64,000 nucleotides of DNA, from positions 4,462,337-4,526,336 of the forward strand of contig SMSO01000037.1 in NCBI GenBank assembly GCA_004764695.1, given 5' to 3'. The translations under genes and the position numbers were made by a program. The notes beneath the pieces were generated by a model. It saw nothing but the letters and a program-made list of their open reading frames with translations. It was not told the origin of the DNA and searched no databases. Below are positions 9,304-19,736 of this stretch, in pieces (positions within the stretch are counted from its first letter, which is position 1; the number at the start of each line of letters is the position of its first letter). The stretch is from Schizochytrium sp. TIO01 (Eukaryota; Sar; Bigyra; Thraustochytrida; Thraustochytriidae).

Positions 9304-11574
9304 ATGCAAGCTGCGCAACTCCAAGGCCTCGTGACGCTTGTGCCAGAGCATGAGAAACACGAACATTACAGAGATATTTATCGTGTTCTTGACCAAAAAG
9401 CGGAGAATAAAGTGAAGGCCGAAAGTAGAGCTTTAAAGCGAGGAATTCGTGAGCGCCGTCATCATCAGTCACCAAAGCAATGTAAGACAGATAAAAACCT
9501 CAAAAATACTGCTGCTATACAGCTTGAGATTATAGCTAATGGAATTAATCCTCAAAACCAAATTAAGAAAAACGTACAAACACTGAGGAAGGACTACCTA
9601 GAGAAATATTCTTATGAAACCAAGGTTGCAGAAGACGATTTTATTAGTAGTGATGACGAGTCTGCACTTGACATGGCTCTTTATGAATACCATGATTGTA
9701 GTAGCAATGCCTCTGAATCACCCAGTAGGATGAGCCACAGCAGTGAAAGTACTATCAAATCTTCCCAAGATGAAGACAATGAAGAGGTCGAGGAGAACGA
9801 GGACAGGCTCCTTGATTTATTTGCAAAGCAATTACAACTTGAACAAGACAAACGTTTCAAGGCAGAAGTTCGCCAGGAAGAAGAGGCTATTGTCAAATAT
9901 ATATTAGCTCTTGAACAAGATCGAGATGCCAAGGTGAAGGAGATTGTTAAGCTTCAGCAAGAAAACCGTCGCAACGAGGCTCGTTCATTGCGACGTCAGC
10001 GTGCATCACGGGCCTATCAACAGAAGCAACTTGCACGTCAAGCCTGGCATAAATCTGATGACGAAGACTCAGATGACTCATCTCTTAGTAGCAGCAGTAG
10101 TAGCAGCAACGAGAACGACAGTGACGAGAACTACTCGACTTACTCCTATAGTGGCAGCACATTGAAAAGGAATAGGCAGTTGACAAAACGTTTAGCAACC
10201 ACCAGCTCGTTGATTAGTGGTCAATCCTCTTCAAGCGAACGACGAGAACGACGTATGAGAGCTTATGAGGAAGAGCTTCGGGCACGGGAAGAAGAGGAAC
10301 TTGCAGAGACCCGTGTACGATTTAAGGCTCGCCCTGTCCCTGTCAGCACATTATTACCAAAATATAATGAAATCAGAGAGCTTGCCGAAGCTCGATCTCT
10401 AGCACGCAAATTAGATCGACAAGCAAGACTCGACGACCAACAGTGCCCCTTCTCAGCCCTTGACAAGCGCACAAACTCATGGATCGAAAGACAGAAGAAG
10501 GAAACGAAACTGGCAAAAGGTGAGAACCGTCCTCGTAAGAACTCGATGTGTAACCAGGATCAAGATTTTTTTGCTATGCATAAAACCCAGAAGAAAACAA
10601 TCAACTTAAATGATGCTCACTTAAGCTTTACAGAACGTCAACAGAAGGAAGATCGTGAACGCCGAGCTCGTTGTGACCGCCGTGCACAACAGCTCTTGCG
10701 CGAGAGCCGACTTCCCCGGCGAATGGAATTTCATGATATGTATAACGGCAAAACAGCAAGCGCAAGAAGAACAACTTATGATAACACATGCACGTTTCAA
10801 CCCAACGTAAACACCCGAGTCCCTGATTTCGAGGCCAGTAAAGACCGGTGGGTAAAGACTTTGGCTAACGCTAGACGCAAGCAAAAACCAACACAACCTG
10901 ATGTCTCTGGTCTAAGTATGTTTAGTGATGAAGCAAAGACACGGGAAGATCTGCGAAAGGCCCGCACAGCAGCAAGGCTTGCCGCAGAAGAAGAGTCGAA
11001 TGCACGCGATAAACGGAAAATGGAGAACTTAGTAAAACGAGTTCAATCTCAAGCGACACGACGCCCTACCACCGTAAATATGACCAAGTCCCAGGAATTG
11101 AGACTACGCCAGTGCGCAGAAACCAAGGCTGCAGAACAAGCCAAACGCCAGCGTGAGGAGGCACGACGCAAATTACAAGCAGAAAGACTAAGAGAAAGAT
11201 CCAAGGTCATCCGCGCAATGGTAAACGAAGCGGAAGAGACTCGTCGACAGTCATCTGCAGGATACACCAGCCTCGAGGATGCAGCACGAAAAGCCAAAGA
11301 GCGAGCTGAGCAGGACAAGCTCGCATGGAAACAACGGCGTCGCGAGCTTCGAGATAAAATGAGTAACCCTCGCCCCGACAGGCCCGCCTTAATTGAGCGT
11401 AATGGGGAAGCTAAGCGCCTTCAAGACCGAAAACAAGCTGCATTGGCACGAGTTGCTGCAACCTTGCACAACGTAGATCAAGAAGATTCCCATAATGCAC
11501 TCACCCAAGATGAGTTGGATCTTGTAAAAGAAACCATCATCAACGACCAGCTTGTGAATGACTACCTTGCGTAG
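9304..11574 (+). CDS. FAM161-like coiled-coil ciliary/centriolar protein
   Basis: This 756-aa, highly charged protein is predicted mostly helical. Residues about 100-260 hold acidic/Ser-rich and coiled-coil segments, with a poly-Ser/Asp stretch near 251-285. Three landmarks fit FAM161 (UPF0564): FKARPVP at about 340-346 followed by PKYNEI, a SFTERQQKE motif at 441-449, and a VPDF motif at 506-509 after TFQP. The last 200 residues are Arg/Lys/Glu/Ala coiled coil. Known FAM161 proteins sit at centrioles and ciliary basal bodies and bind microtubules, so this suggests a flagellated stage. The open frame extends upstream to a TTG at 9148, but the first in-frame ATG is at 9304 in a good context (CAACCATG); I use that. 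Assignment rests on motifs only; a generic coiled-coil protein is the alternative. Confidence 0.72.
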   Translation: MQAAQLQGLVTLVPEHEKHEHYRDIYRVLDQKAENKVKAESRALKRGIRERRHHQSPKQCKTDKNLKNTAAIQLEIIANGINPQNQIKKNVQTLRKDYLEKYSYETKVAEDDFISSDDESALDMALYEYHDCSSNASESPSRMSHSSESTIKSSQDEDNEEVEENEDRLLDLFAKQLQLEQDKRFKAEVRQEEEAIVKYILALEQDRDAKVKEIVKLQQENRRNEARSLRRQRASRAYQQKQLARQAWHKSDDEDSDDSSLSSSSSSSNENDSDENYSTYSYSGSTLKRNRQLTKRLATTSSLISGQSSSSERRERRMRAYEEELRAREEEELAETRVRFKARPVPVSTLLPKYNEIRELAEARSLARKLDRQARLDDQQCPFSALDKRTNSWIERQKKETKLAKGENRPRKNSMCNQDQDFFAMHKTQKKTINLNDAHLSFTERQQKEDRERRARCDRRAQQLLRESRLPRRMEFHDMYNGKTASARRTTYDNTCTFQPNVNTRVPDFEASKDRWVKTLANARRKQKPTQPDVSGLSMFSDEAKTREDLRKARTAARLAAEEESNARDKRKMENLVKRVQSQATRRPTTVNMTKSQELRLRQCAETKAAEQAKRQREEARRKLQAERLRERSKVIRAMVNEAEETRRQSSAGYTSLEDAARKAKERAEQDKLAWKQRRRELRDKMSNPRPDRPALIERNGEAKRLQDRKQAALARVAATLHNVDQEDSHNALTQDELDLVKETIINDQLVNDYLA

Positions 11575-12249
11575 GCAGCAGACTTAACCGCTTTTAAAAG
11601 ATATACGAGAATCTTGATTTTAGCCAAATCTACATTGCTCCCAACAACAAAACGGCATCGACCTCTTCATAAGAAAAATGAAAACTAAATCAGAGCAATT
11701 AAGAAACTGATGCAGAAATAGCCTGGAGAACTGAGGTGGTTATGAAGGGGAAGAGCTCAAGTCAGTCTGTTTCTACCCTGATTTGAGGGTTCAGAATACC
11801 GGAAAGAGATGGCAACAAGGAAGTCCAAGAAATGACAAAATGGATATAAAAGGTCGAGAATATGCTTGTCGTTAAAATTATTGTCCAACTGAGTTAACAA
11901 GCACATTTTTGCAAGTAGTGGCTTTGTAAAACAAGCAGTTGCATAGTATCTACAACAACAGCAACACTTGAAACTTTCATGTGTCGCGCACGTTAAAGCA
12001 TTTTTTCATCGAGAAGAACAAGAAGAAGCTTTCCGTGGGTGCACCACTTAAAGTCATAATCGTCGTCGCTGTTTTATCGCAGATCTATAGAGCATTTGTG
12101 CATGTGTGGTGTAATCGGTCTTGTGTTACTTGTATAGAATTTTCGAACGATGCCCCTCCGCTGAGCAGGTAAGTAGCAGAAATCCCAACGCGAGAGAGCT
12201 ATCGATCAATGAATCAAGGCTTAGTGAATATTGCAGAATCTTGGTGAAG
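11575..12249. other. Intergenic, convergent gene ends
   Basis: This stretch lies between the ends of the convergent FAM161-like and C-CAP genes. It is AT-rich without long ORFs or recognisable RNA genes, and must carry both 3' UTRs. Confidence 0.6.
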
Positions 12250-12747
12250 TTAGCTGCTGTAGAGGTCGGAGACCTGGGCAGAGACCTTGGGCTCGTCACC
12301 GGTGAGGTCGAGCTTGTAGACAAACTGCTCAGGGAGAGGCTTCTCGTTCATCTCGCCATCAGCGCTCTCGAAGTTGAGGTTCATCTCAGAGCTCTTAGCA
12401 GCGATAACCTGGAAATCAGTGTTCTCCTGGGTCTCTTTGCTCATGTAAATCTGGCAGCCGTCGGTCTTGTCAATAGCAACGGAGTTAAGGCGAGCACCAG
12501 GCTTCATGATGATCTTGACGCGCTGGCAGTTGGAGACCTCGACGGTGGACATGACGGAGTCAACCCAGAGCTCGAGCAGGGTGCAGTTGTCGACCTGCAC
12601 GGAGTTGCACTTGCCGTTGATCTCAACCTTACCGTAAGATCCCTTCTCGCCGCCACACTTGTAGACGGAAACGCTCTTGCGCATGGAGTCCACATCAACG
12701 GAGGCCTCCTTCTTGTTCTCTACGGAAAGCAAGTTGGCGGAGTTCAT
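12250..12747 (-). CDS. CAP: Adenylyl cyclase-associated protein, C-CAP domain only
   Basis: The 165-aa protein consists almost entirely of a C-CAP/CARP beta-helix domain. Diagnostic CAP signatures are in order: VQVDNCT, a second VxNC repeat (VEVSNCQ), AIDKTDGCQIYMSKET, AAKSSEMN, and a C-terminal PLPEQF. In fungi and animals this domain ends a longer CAP/Srv2 protein, where it binds ADP-actin and promotes nucleotide exchange. Here the N-terminal cyclase-binding and WH2/proline-rich parts are missing, as in the short CAPs of apicomplexans. The role is therefore likely actin-monomer recycling in the cytosol. The open frame continues upstream to a TTG at 12885, but the ATG at 12747 (aaaATGAAC) gives a natural start directly before the domain. 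Confidence 0.92.
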   Translation of the reverse strand: MNSANLLSVENKKEASVDVDSMRKSVSVYKCGGEKGSYGKVEINGKCNSVQVDNCTLLELWVDSVMSTVEVSNCQRVKIIMKPGARLNSVAIDKTDGCQIYMSKETQENTDFQVIAAKSSEMNLNFESADGEMNEKPLPEQFVYKLDLTGDEPKVSAQVSDLYSS

Positions 12748-15700
12748 TTTTCTTGAAGGGTGCTGAGGATACCTGGAGTCAACTGCGAACGAAGACGAAG
12801 CGAGCGAGCGAGAGCTGCTTAGGAGATTGGTATTCTGGCCGCGATGGAGATACGGGATTGGATCGAGTCGAACACACGAAATCAAGAAATCACTCGCTCA
12901 TCAAACTGACTCACCGATGAGCAACAAACTATTCCTATATAACAATATAAGCGCAAAATATTCTTTCAAGTTCTTTCTTACACTTCTTGCACACGTAGAT
13001 ATCTTCAGGATGTGGATGGATTCTCATGTTGATACTATTTATTCGCAAATCCTCATCGCCTTACGAGAGCCTGCCTTCAGACTCGACCTCATCGCAGTCA
13101 ATCCTCCCGCCGCATCGGCTCGCATGCAGAGCTGCGGATAGCAATGAACCTGCGACGATGGGATCGTTTCGGAGGGATCCAATCGCGGCAAAATCATCAG
13201 TTTAGCAAAACTCATCAAATGAATCTAATCATGTTTTCCTTCCTCAGACTGACTCACCCAGGCACATCTACCCTAAACCACTAGGACTCCCTACGCCACA
13301 TCAAAGATAACTTTTCATCGTAAGTCTGAAAAGGATTTAGTACTCTACTTCTTTTACACACCTAAACCACAATTGCTCCTAGTGTTACCTATAGCCACAC
13401 CATAGACAGTCCTCATAAAAATAAATGTGCAGACTGAAAAGAAATACGAAACTTGAACCTCCGGCTACTTCTAAAGGAACCCCCACTCTTCACATGTGGT
13501 CTGGGACCGCATGTGTATATTAGGGGTGTATTGCGAGTTTTAGATGACAATAAAAGAACACCCCGCGGCGGACAGTTGCTTGTGCAAATTGTTGATGATG
13601 CCTTGGAATGTTTACACGCGAAATGAAGCGATTATGAAGAGCCTCCAACGAAGAGCAGACAACAGGCCCCACCGAAGCCATGGCTCGGGACAGGAATCAG
13701 CCAGTTTGGCGGACGGCTGGCCTGCCGGGAATGCTACAGCTGAGAAGGAAGCCCAAAGCTAACTCGTCGTACCTCACTCCGGGTCCCTTTTTTATCCTAT
13801 ATTACATTTTATAAACTATATTTATATACTAATCAGTCAATTATAGGAAAAGATGCCACGTGGGCAATGTTGGTCCCACGGTACCTACGACTCGGTACCA
13901 GTAGATTATGAGAGAGTGCCGCTTCTGTTTTGCGTTGACCTCCCACCATGGACTATCTTGAAATGGTATCCTAGGTAGGCATGCCATGATGAACAGGTTT
14001 TAATGATAGTAGTGGTGGGGAAAGTGGCGCGAGAATCGGACGCCCAAGGACGAATGAAGGTTGTGAAGGATCGTTTCGCTTGCTTGTTGCGTTCTTGCTT
14101 TCTTGCTAGAAGGCTAGAAGGCTGACATACTCAAAAGTTCAACTGAGGTAATTTCGAGTCCAACATGAGATGCCAAGTGGTCATTGTGCGATAGAACTTG
14201 AAACAAGCGATAGGGGAATTCGAAACCAACTACGATGAACCTAGTCGAAAAGCAACCAAAGTTCATCTTCGACTTTGTGCTCGATCACTGGATTTGGGGG
14301 GGGGCACTTAGAAACAATGAAGCAGAAGGGATCCCCATGCATATGCTCTTATGAAGGGAAAATGTCATTTGCTAGAACTCGTCAGCTCTATTTCTATATC
14401 TACTCTTTGAGTGTAGCCCTTCCAATCATTGATTGTGCTGTGAAGAACGCTCAACGTTTGTAGGAATAGGTTCTAAAGAGTATACCTCTCAGGAATTAAG
14501 TTTCCTTGCTCACAATCGTACATAGTTAGGAAAGGATCATCAACGTATTCGAGAGCTAAACGTATGTTTGTTGTGGTCATCATATAGCAGCTGTAGCCGG
14601 GGAGCGCGAGATTGCATTCAACACGTATGTACGTTCAAGCTTTGTAAAATCAATACCATTGCTAAGATTACAAGTCCCAACGTCAGCAAGCATGTACACA
14701 CGGCTATTGATTTAGAGGTCAGAACGCATGTCGTCAAGCTATACTCAAGATCAAATACAGTAATTGTAAAAGTCCAACCAAGCCACCCGAGGCGAGCTGT
14801 CACACATCCAAATTTAAACCTAGGATATATTTCCCATCGCCAGCCCGCATATGCGCTGCTCAATCCCTGCCAATCACCTTCCGGACGTCCGGAAGGTCAG
14901 TTCTAAATTCACCAACTTCGAGTTGAAGATACTCCCTAATTGCTGGGGAAGCCAACCCTGCCAGTAGCATACTTCGTCTAAACCTTCAACAATCATTGCA
15001 CTTCCATGACGGTCATTCTGTCTTGCACATAGGTTTGCGTTGCAATGAACTATTCCTTCACAGCTTGTCTCTTGGAAAGTTTATCGAAACTACAATGTGC
15101 GAGTTCTCCTCCGATCGTCTCCGCGGATGGGTCAAGAAAACTGCAAGCGTGCTCGTATTCCCCACAGAGTGCTTCCGCCTACCTTGACCGTCACGAATTA
15201 TTATTTGGAGCACAACAAAGATTCATCTTGACCTTTCCCGTGACACATGTTTCATGAAGAGATGTCTACTTTCACGCGTAGGTACTTTAGGTACTTTCAT
15301 ATGCGCACGTACCAGACATTTGAGGCGAGGATGTCGATCAACCTTAAAGGTCGTCCGCTCCCATAGTTTCCACCTTGAAGAAAGGAAACGAATTTCGCAA
15401 GAAATATCGCTCCCCAAAGGAGCTCTTCTAGGCAAGTTAGCTTCGAACCATGTAGAATGATGTAGTAGGCATGCAAAGAAAAGAGCATCGAAACCCCAAG
15501 CCATCGCCTTTAATTTGTCTCGAGCTTTCGATCCTTTGCTCCCTAAAGTCACCATGGAGTAATTGCATAATACGTCCAAAACAAATTAGGCACTATGATT
15601 TAGTGTAGGAGGACGCTAGTCGGGGACCCCCTCTGTTAAATTGAATACTTGCGGGTCTTATATAGCAACTAGTGACTCCTAATGTCGTGGAGAAAGTTTC

Positions 15701-16227
15701 TTTTGTTTTTGGAAATGATCGTATTTATTTCTTTCTTGAAGGGCGTAGGCGCTGGTAGTATCAAGCTAGGGGTACTTAGTGTTTACTATCCAAAGTGGTT
15801 GTTATTGAAGTCTTATTGATTATAGTTCATTTCTTTTGAGGGATTCAAGGTCTGTCTTCGCGATTTTGCGAAGTTTGCAAAACCCAGTCCGCAAGACGCT
15901 CGCGGAAGACGATCCTCGCGAGCGTCTCAATAGTATTGCGCGGTTTGTGTGGTGAGTCGTACGATCCCGCTAGCTGACTCCCTTGGTGAGCTGCGTTCGT
16001 GGCTGCGTTCGTCGGTCGCAATCCTAGCTCCACGGCATTGGAGAGCTAGCTAGCTAAAGCGCTGTTGCTGAGGGCTTGAGACTAACGCGAAGACAGGGAC
16101 GATAGAAATTATACGATCGAGGAGACAACGCGGAAGAATTTGGCTGAGTTAGGTGAAGAGTTTTTAACATAAAAGCTCTCAGTTTTACCGTAGCAAATCT
16201 GGAATTCGATTATATTTAGTTCTGAGG
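12748..16227. other. Long intergenic region without recognised gene
   Basis: About 3.5 kb between the divergent starts of the C-CAP gene and the six-Cys-repeat gene. Open frames are below about 120 codons and show no signal peptide, domain or compositional signature. The only clear structure is the perfect palindrome at 14876-14897. Both promoters must lie at the ends; an AT-rich TATAACAATATAA at about 12936 is a possible core element for the minus-strand gene. Confidence 0.55.
14876..14897. repeat. 22-bp perfect palindrome
   Basis: The two 11-bp arms (ACCTTCCGGAC and its exact reverse complement) meet without a spacer around ACGT. It is GC-rich inside an AT-rich spacer. It could be a dimeric transcription-factor site or a cruciform; nothing nearby says which. 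Confidence 0.9.
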
Positions 16228-18906
16228 ATGACGACAATCGAACATGTAAGACGATTGGCGGTGATGCTTGTAGCCGTGGTGGTCTTGGCAATGCTAGAGG
16301 CTGTAAATTCCCAGCAAATGGGATCAAGTACTATTGCAGATGACTTTAAATCAGGAGTGACAGTGAGTATGGAAGGTGCCGGGGTCTCCACACCTGGGGC
16401 AAATATTTGTCTCAACGTCATGGACAATCTCAAAGACGTTGAACTGGCTGCAGGACCCTGCGCAGTATCCAACCCACGGCAGGTATGGTATTATACCACT
16501 GATGATCACCTTGGTATGCAAAATGGATTTCTCACATACGCTGCAGATAAATATGGCGCGGCTCAAATTCGTCCAGTGGATGCTCCGAGTGCTGTCGATG
16601 GTGATAATATTATTCAGTTCATGTCAGACGGAAAAATCATGAACCCCAAAACCCAGCTCTGCCTTCAGCCGGGGACCTTTGGTGCAACGTTGCTCCAATT
16701 CGCAGATTGTGCCAGAGCACCTTCATGGCATCTTCGCAGAGCAAGCCTGTCATACGTAGGCGTGGCAACCATGCCAAAGATTGAAGATTCAATGCCTCAA
16801 GTCATTCCTGCGTCACCCTCATTAAATACCCCAGTGGTTCCAGTCGTGCCACAAGTTGCCAGCAACATTGTGCCGGCAGCGAGCCAAGCATCCAAGCCTC
16901 AGGTTGTTGACAACACCCCAAAGGCAGTGATATCCTACAAGGGAAATGGCGCTACAGGAACCCTTACAGAGAAAGATCATTATCTTTGCATTTGTGTCGT
17001 CGATAAAGACGATGACAAGTGTGTGCAAGCAGTCAGTGCCGCATGCACGGTAGGCCATATTCCTTCTGAGCTTTGCAAGCAGTCTTTCGAAGATGGTGAC
17101 CATGACGCTATTGCAAAAAATATTGTGGAGCTTATCGAGAATGGTGAGCGCTGCAGTACCCTTGATTCAGAAAAGATCAGGAAAGAATTTGCTGCGTCAA
17201 AGCTTCCCGTTCAAGCTTTCCACGGTCAGCAGCTTGTCACCGCAGAAGACCACTATTTATGCGTGTGTCTGGCAAATGGTGGGGATACTGCAAAACTTGA
17301 TAAACAGTGTGAAGATGCAGTGCGTGTTGCTTGCATGGTTGGTCACATCCCTGAAACGGAGTGTTTTGCCTCATTTGACGAACAGAATCATGCGATGATT
17401 GTTGAGCGCATCATGCGAATGATAGATCGTGGCGCGAACTGTGCACAAAAACTTCAGGTACATCCTTCCAAAACTTGCGAGCACCCACCTTGCTACCATC
17501 CTCTGCGGCATTCGAGCCACGAGCCTACCTCAGAGGATCATTATCTTTGCCCCTGCATGGATGATCATCAGAGTGAAATTTGTTATGAAGCTGTAAAGAA
17601 AGCATGCAAACTCAAGCACATTCCCGCGGCTGATTGCGAGCTTGCTGAGAAGGCTAACTATCGCCATGCTGTGACCCGCCATGTGTTGCATCTGATTGAT
17701 CACGGTGCTGAATGTGGCCTTGCAGACTCGATGACATTTACCAACCGTGGTTGCCACTGCAAGAACAAATGGACTGCTATGAATGGCGAGACTCTTGAAT
17801 TGCCAAACAACTGCAACGACCCAGGCGGTGAAAAGGGCTTTGACTGGTGTGAAACATTTCCTGAGGAGGGATGTGTAGGTGTGGGTGATTCCATGTCATG
17901 GGATCGATGTGATGCGCCGCGCAAACCACGTTACCACCCTGGCCAGTTTGTTTCAACCGCAGCTGGAAGGGTGTCTCCTGTTGACCACTACCTGTGTGTC
18001 TGTGTTGACAAGGGCAGCAATGATGAAGCTTGCGTGGCTGCTGTCAAGGCTGCCTGCCATGTTGGCCACATCGAAGCTGACGCCTGCGCAAAATCATTTG
18101 AGCATGAAGATCACACAGACATTTCAGATCATGTCCTTTCTTTGATCATGCAAGGCGCGCGCTGTAATAATGTTGAGCTCTCTAGCATTTCAAGTATGCA
18201 ACAAGTGCCCCGTAATAATGTTGCTGGAGGGTGTGGACATGGTACTCTCACTGGAACTAGCACTTGCGAATGCCAGCTCGGTTATGCTGGATCGCGCTGT
18301 AATTACTGTGCCCTTGGCTACGTGGGATACCCGCTTTGCAAACCAAAATTAGACTGCTCGCCAGCTTGCCGTTATGGATCATGCGACTTTGAAACAGGCA
18401 CATGCAGATGCCCGGCAAACCGTGCTGGCACAACTTGTGGGGAATGTGCTTCGGGCTACAGTGGAGCCCAATGCACCCCTGCAGGACTTTTTGGAAGCGG
18501 TCCGTTGGCTACCCTTTTCATGTTTGCTGCATGCGTTGGTGCCACATATCTGTGCTGCTGCACCCCACTTGGTGCTCAGCTTGTAAGCACGATGCCTGGA
18601 TCAACTTCTTCCGGTGGAAAATATTCTCGTCTTAATAATTTTGACGAAGACGAAGATATCGTCAATTTTGATGATGACGATGAGGATGATAATTTCACAC
18701 ACGGAGACCTTGGCGATGATAGCGACTTTTTCAGTAAACTTAACAAGCAGCAAAGCGGCGAAATGGATAACATGCTTGATATCAAGCCTTCAACTAGCTC
18801 GCACAAGAACGCAAACGAGGTCGCTGGTCTGGATATCAGCAATGAGAGCTCATCATCAAAGAACTCATCAAAGGCTAAACAGGCCCACAATGGGCTTGCG
18901 ATCTAA
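16228..18906 (+). CDS. Secreted/type I membrane protein with ricin-B-like region, four six-Cys repeats and EGF-like modules
   Basis: The 892-aa protein begins with a signal peptide (about 1-29). Residues about 45-175 resemble a ricin-B-type beta-trefoil lectin (ICLNV, QVWYY, LCLQPG, SWHL). Four copies of a ~60-residue module follow at about 250-309, 341-405, 437-496 and 586-646. Each starts DHYLCxC and has C-x-C-x(8-13)-C-x7-C-x9-C-x25-C with an internal GHI or KHI. A short Cys-rich segment (GCHCKNKW, about 507-555) separates copies 3 and 4. EGF/laminin-like Cys-rich modules (about 665-750) lead into one TM helix (about 757-778) and an acidic cytoplasmic tail (poly-Asp/Glu, about 805-835). 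The topology suggests a surface receptor or adhesion protein with a carbohydrate-binding end. I do not recognise the six-Cys module. The ATG at 16228 directly starts the signal peptide. Confidence 0.88.
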   Translation: MTTIEHVRRLAVMLVAVVVLAMLEAVNSQQMGSSTIADDFKSGVTVSMEGAGVSTPGANICLNVMDNLKDVELAAGPCAVSNPRQVWYYTTDDHLGMQNGFLTYAADKYGAAQIRPVDAPSAVDGDNIIQFMSDGKIMNPKTQLCLQPGTFGATLLQFADCARAPSWHLRRASLSYVGVATMPKIEDSMPQVIPASPSLNTPVVPVVPQVASNIVPAASQASKPQVVDNTPKAVISYKGNGATGTLTEKDHYLCICVVDKDDDKCVQAVSAACTVGHIPSELCKQSFEDGDHDAIAKNIVELIENGERCSTLDSEKIRKEFAASKLPVQAFHGQQLVTAEDHYLCVCLANGGDTAKLDKQCEDAVRVACMVGHIPETECFASFDEQNHAMIVERIMRMIDRGANCAQKLQVHPSKTCEHPPCYHPLRHSSHEPTSEDHYLCPCMDDHQSEICYEAVKKACKLKHIPAADCELAEKANYRHAVTRHVLHLIDHGAECGLADSMTFTNRGCHCKNKWTAMNGETLELPNNCNDPGGEKGFDWCETFPEEGCVGVGDSMSWDRCDAPRKPRYHPGQFVSTAAGRVSPVDHYLCVCVDKGSNDEACVAAVKAACHVGHIEADACAKSFEHEDHTDISDHVLSLIMQGARCNNVELSSISSMQQVPRNNVAGGCGHGTLTGTSTCECQLGYAGSRCNYCALGYVGYPLCKPKLDCSPACRYGSCDFETGTCRCPANRAGTTCGECASGYSGAQCTPAGLFGSGPLATLFMFAACVGATYLCCCTPLGAQLVSTMPGSTSSGGKYSRLNNFDEDEDIVNFDDDDEDDNFTHGDLGDDSDFFSKLNKQQSGEMDNMLDIKPSTSSHKNANEVAGLDISNESSSSKNSSKAKQAHNGLAI

Positions 18907-19736
18907 AGTATCTATACATTAATGAAAGAATCAAATTTTCGTGTAGCCTATATTACTCATTACGATTTTTTTTACTTGACTTACTCGGAACCATGCGGTT
19001 GGTTTTCGCTTGGCTTCCTTCTTATAGCTAACTCTTTCAATTCTAGCACATCCGTGCAAATTCTCTGGCCATGCTTCTCTCTGGTAAGGTTCTGAATGGT
19101 CAGAAATGTAGCCAAGTTGTCAAGCGAAAGCTCTTCTAGGTGCTGAGTTCTTAACCCTGCACGCAAGGAACTTCCTCCCTTCTTCCTTAAAATCATGTTA
19201 CTCGTCTCTGTTGGTTCGCCATTGCAGCAGAACTACCTAACTAGTAAAAGATGTTCAATTTTTTTAAGCAATTTCAAGCTGCAATCGGAAGCGGTCCTGA
19301 GAACCAGTGAGTCCACCAAATTCCTTGGTTGCAAGTTAGAATAGTCAAAACTCCGTAGCAGACCCAAAAAAAGATCAGAGAATCCTATATTTAGCACGTC
19401 TGACCTCCACGTCCCAGGCCTGCTGCAGGAACGGCCACCACCCCTCCAGGGAAGCAGCAGAACCATAGCGGATCGCCCGCAAAGGTACTAATTGTAATAG
19501 CCTTTGTTGTAGAAAACAAGAGCATCATTACTATAGGAGAACTTGGCCACTATACTTCACTTTAGAAACTATACTCTACTGTACCTTTAAGTGGATTATA
19601 GAAATAGATCTACTTATCGATCCTCACAAATATATTAACTTGCTCGATTTATCGATTGAGTTGGTTTGTTGAAAGCAATCAAAGCAAGGTAGCGCAGTGC
19701 GGTGCAGTGCAGCGCAGCAGAATCGAATTGGTTGTT
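18907..19736. other. Intergenic spacer
   Basis: No supported gene. The open frame of the next gene extends to a TTG at 19656, but the first ATG is at 19737, so the end of this stretch is probably 5' UTR. Confidence 0.6.

Noticed and set aside
12748-12885. 46-residue N-terminal extension of the C-CAP protein
   Set aside because: Starts at TTG and is unrelated to CAP; ATG 12747 gives a complete domain.
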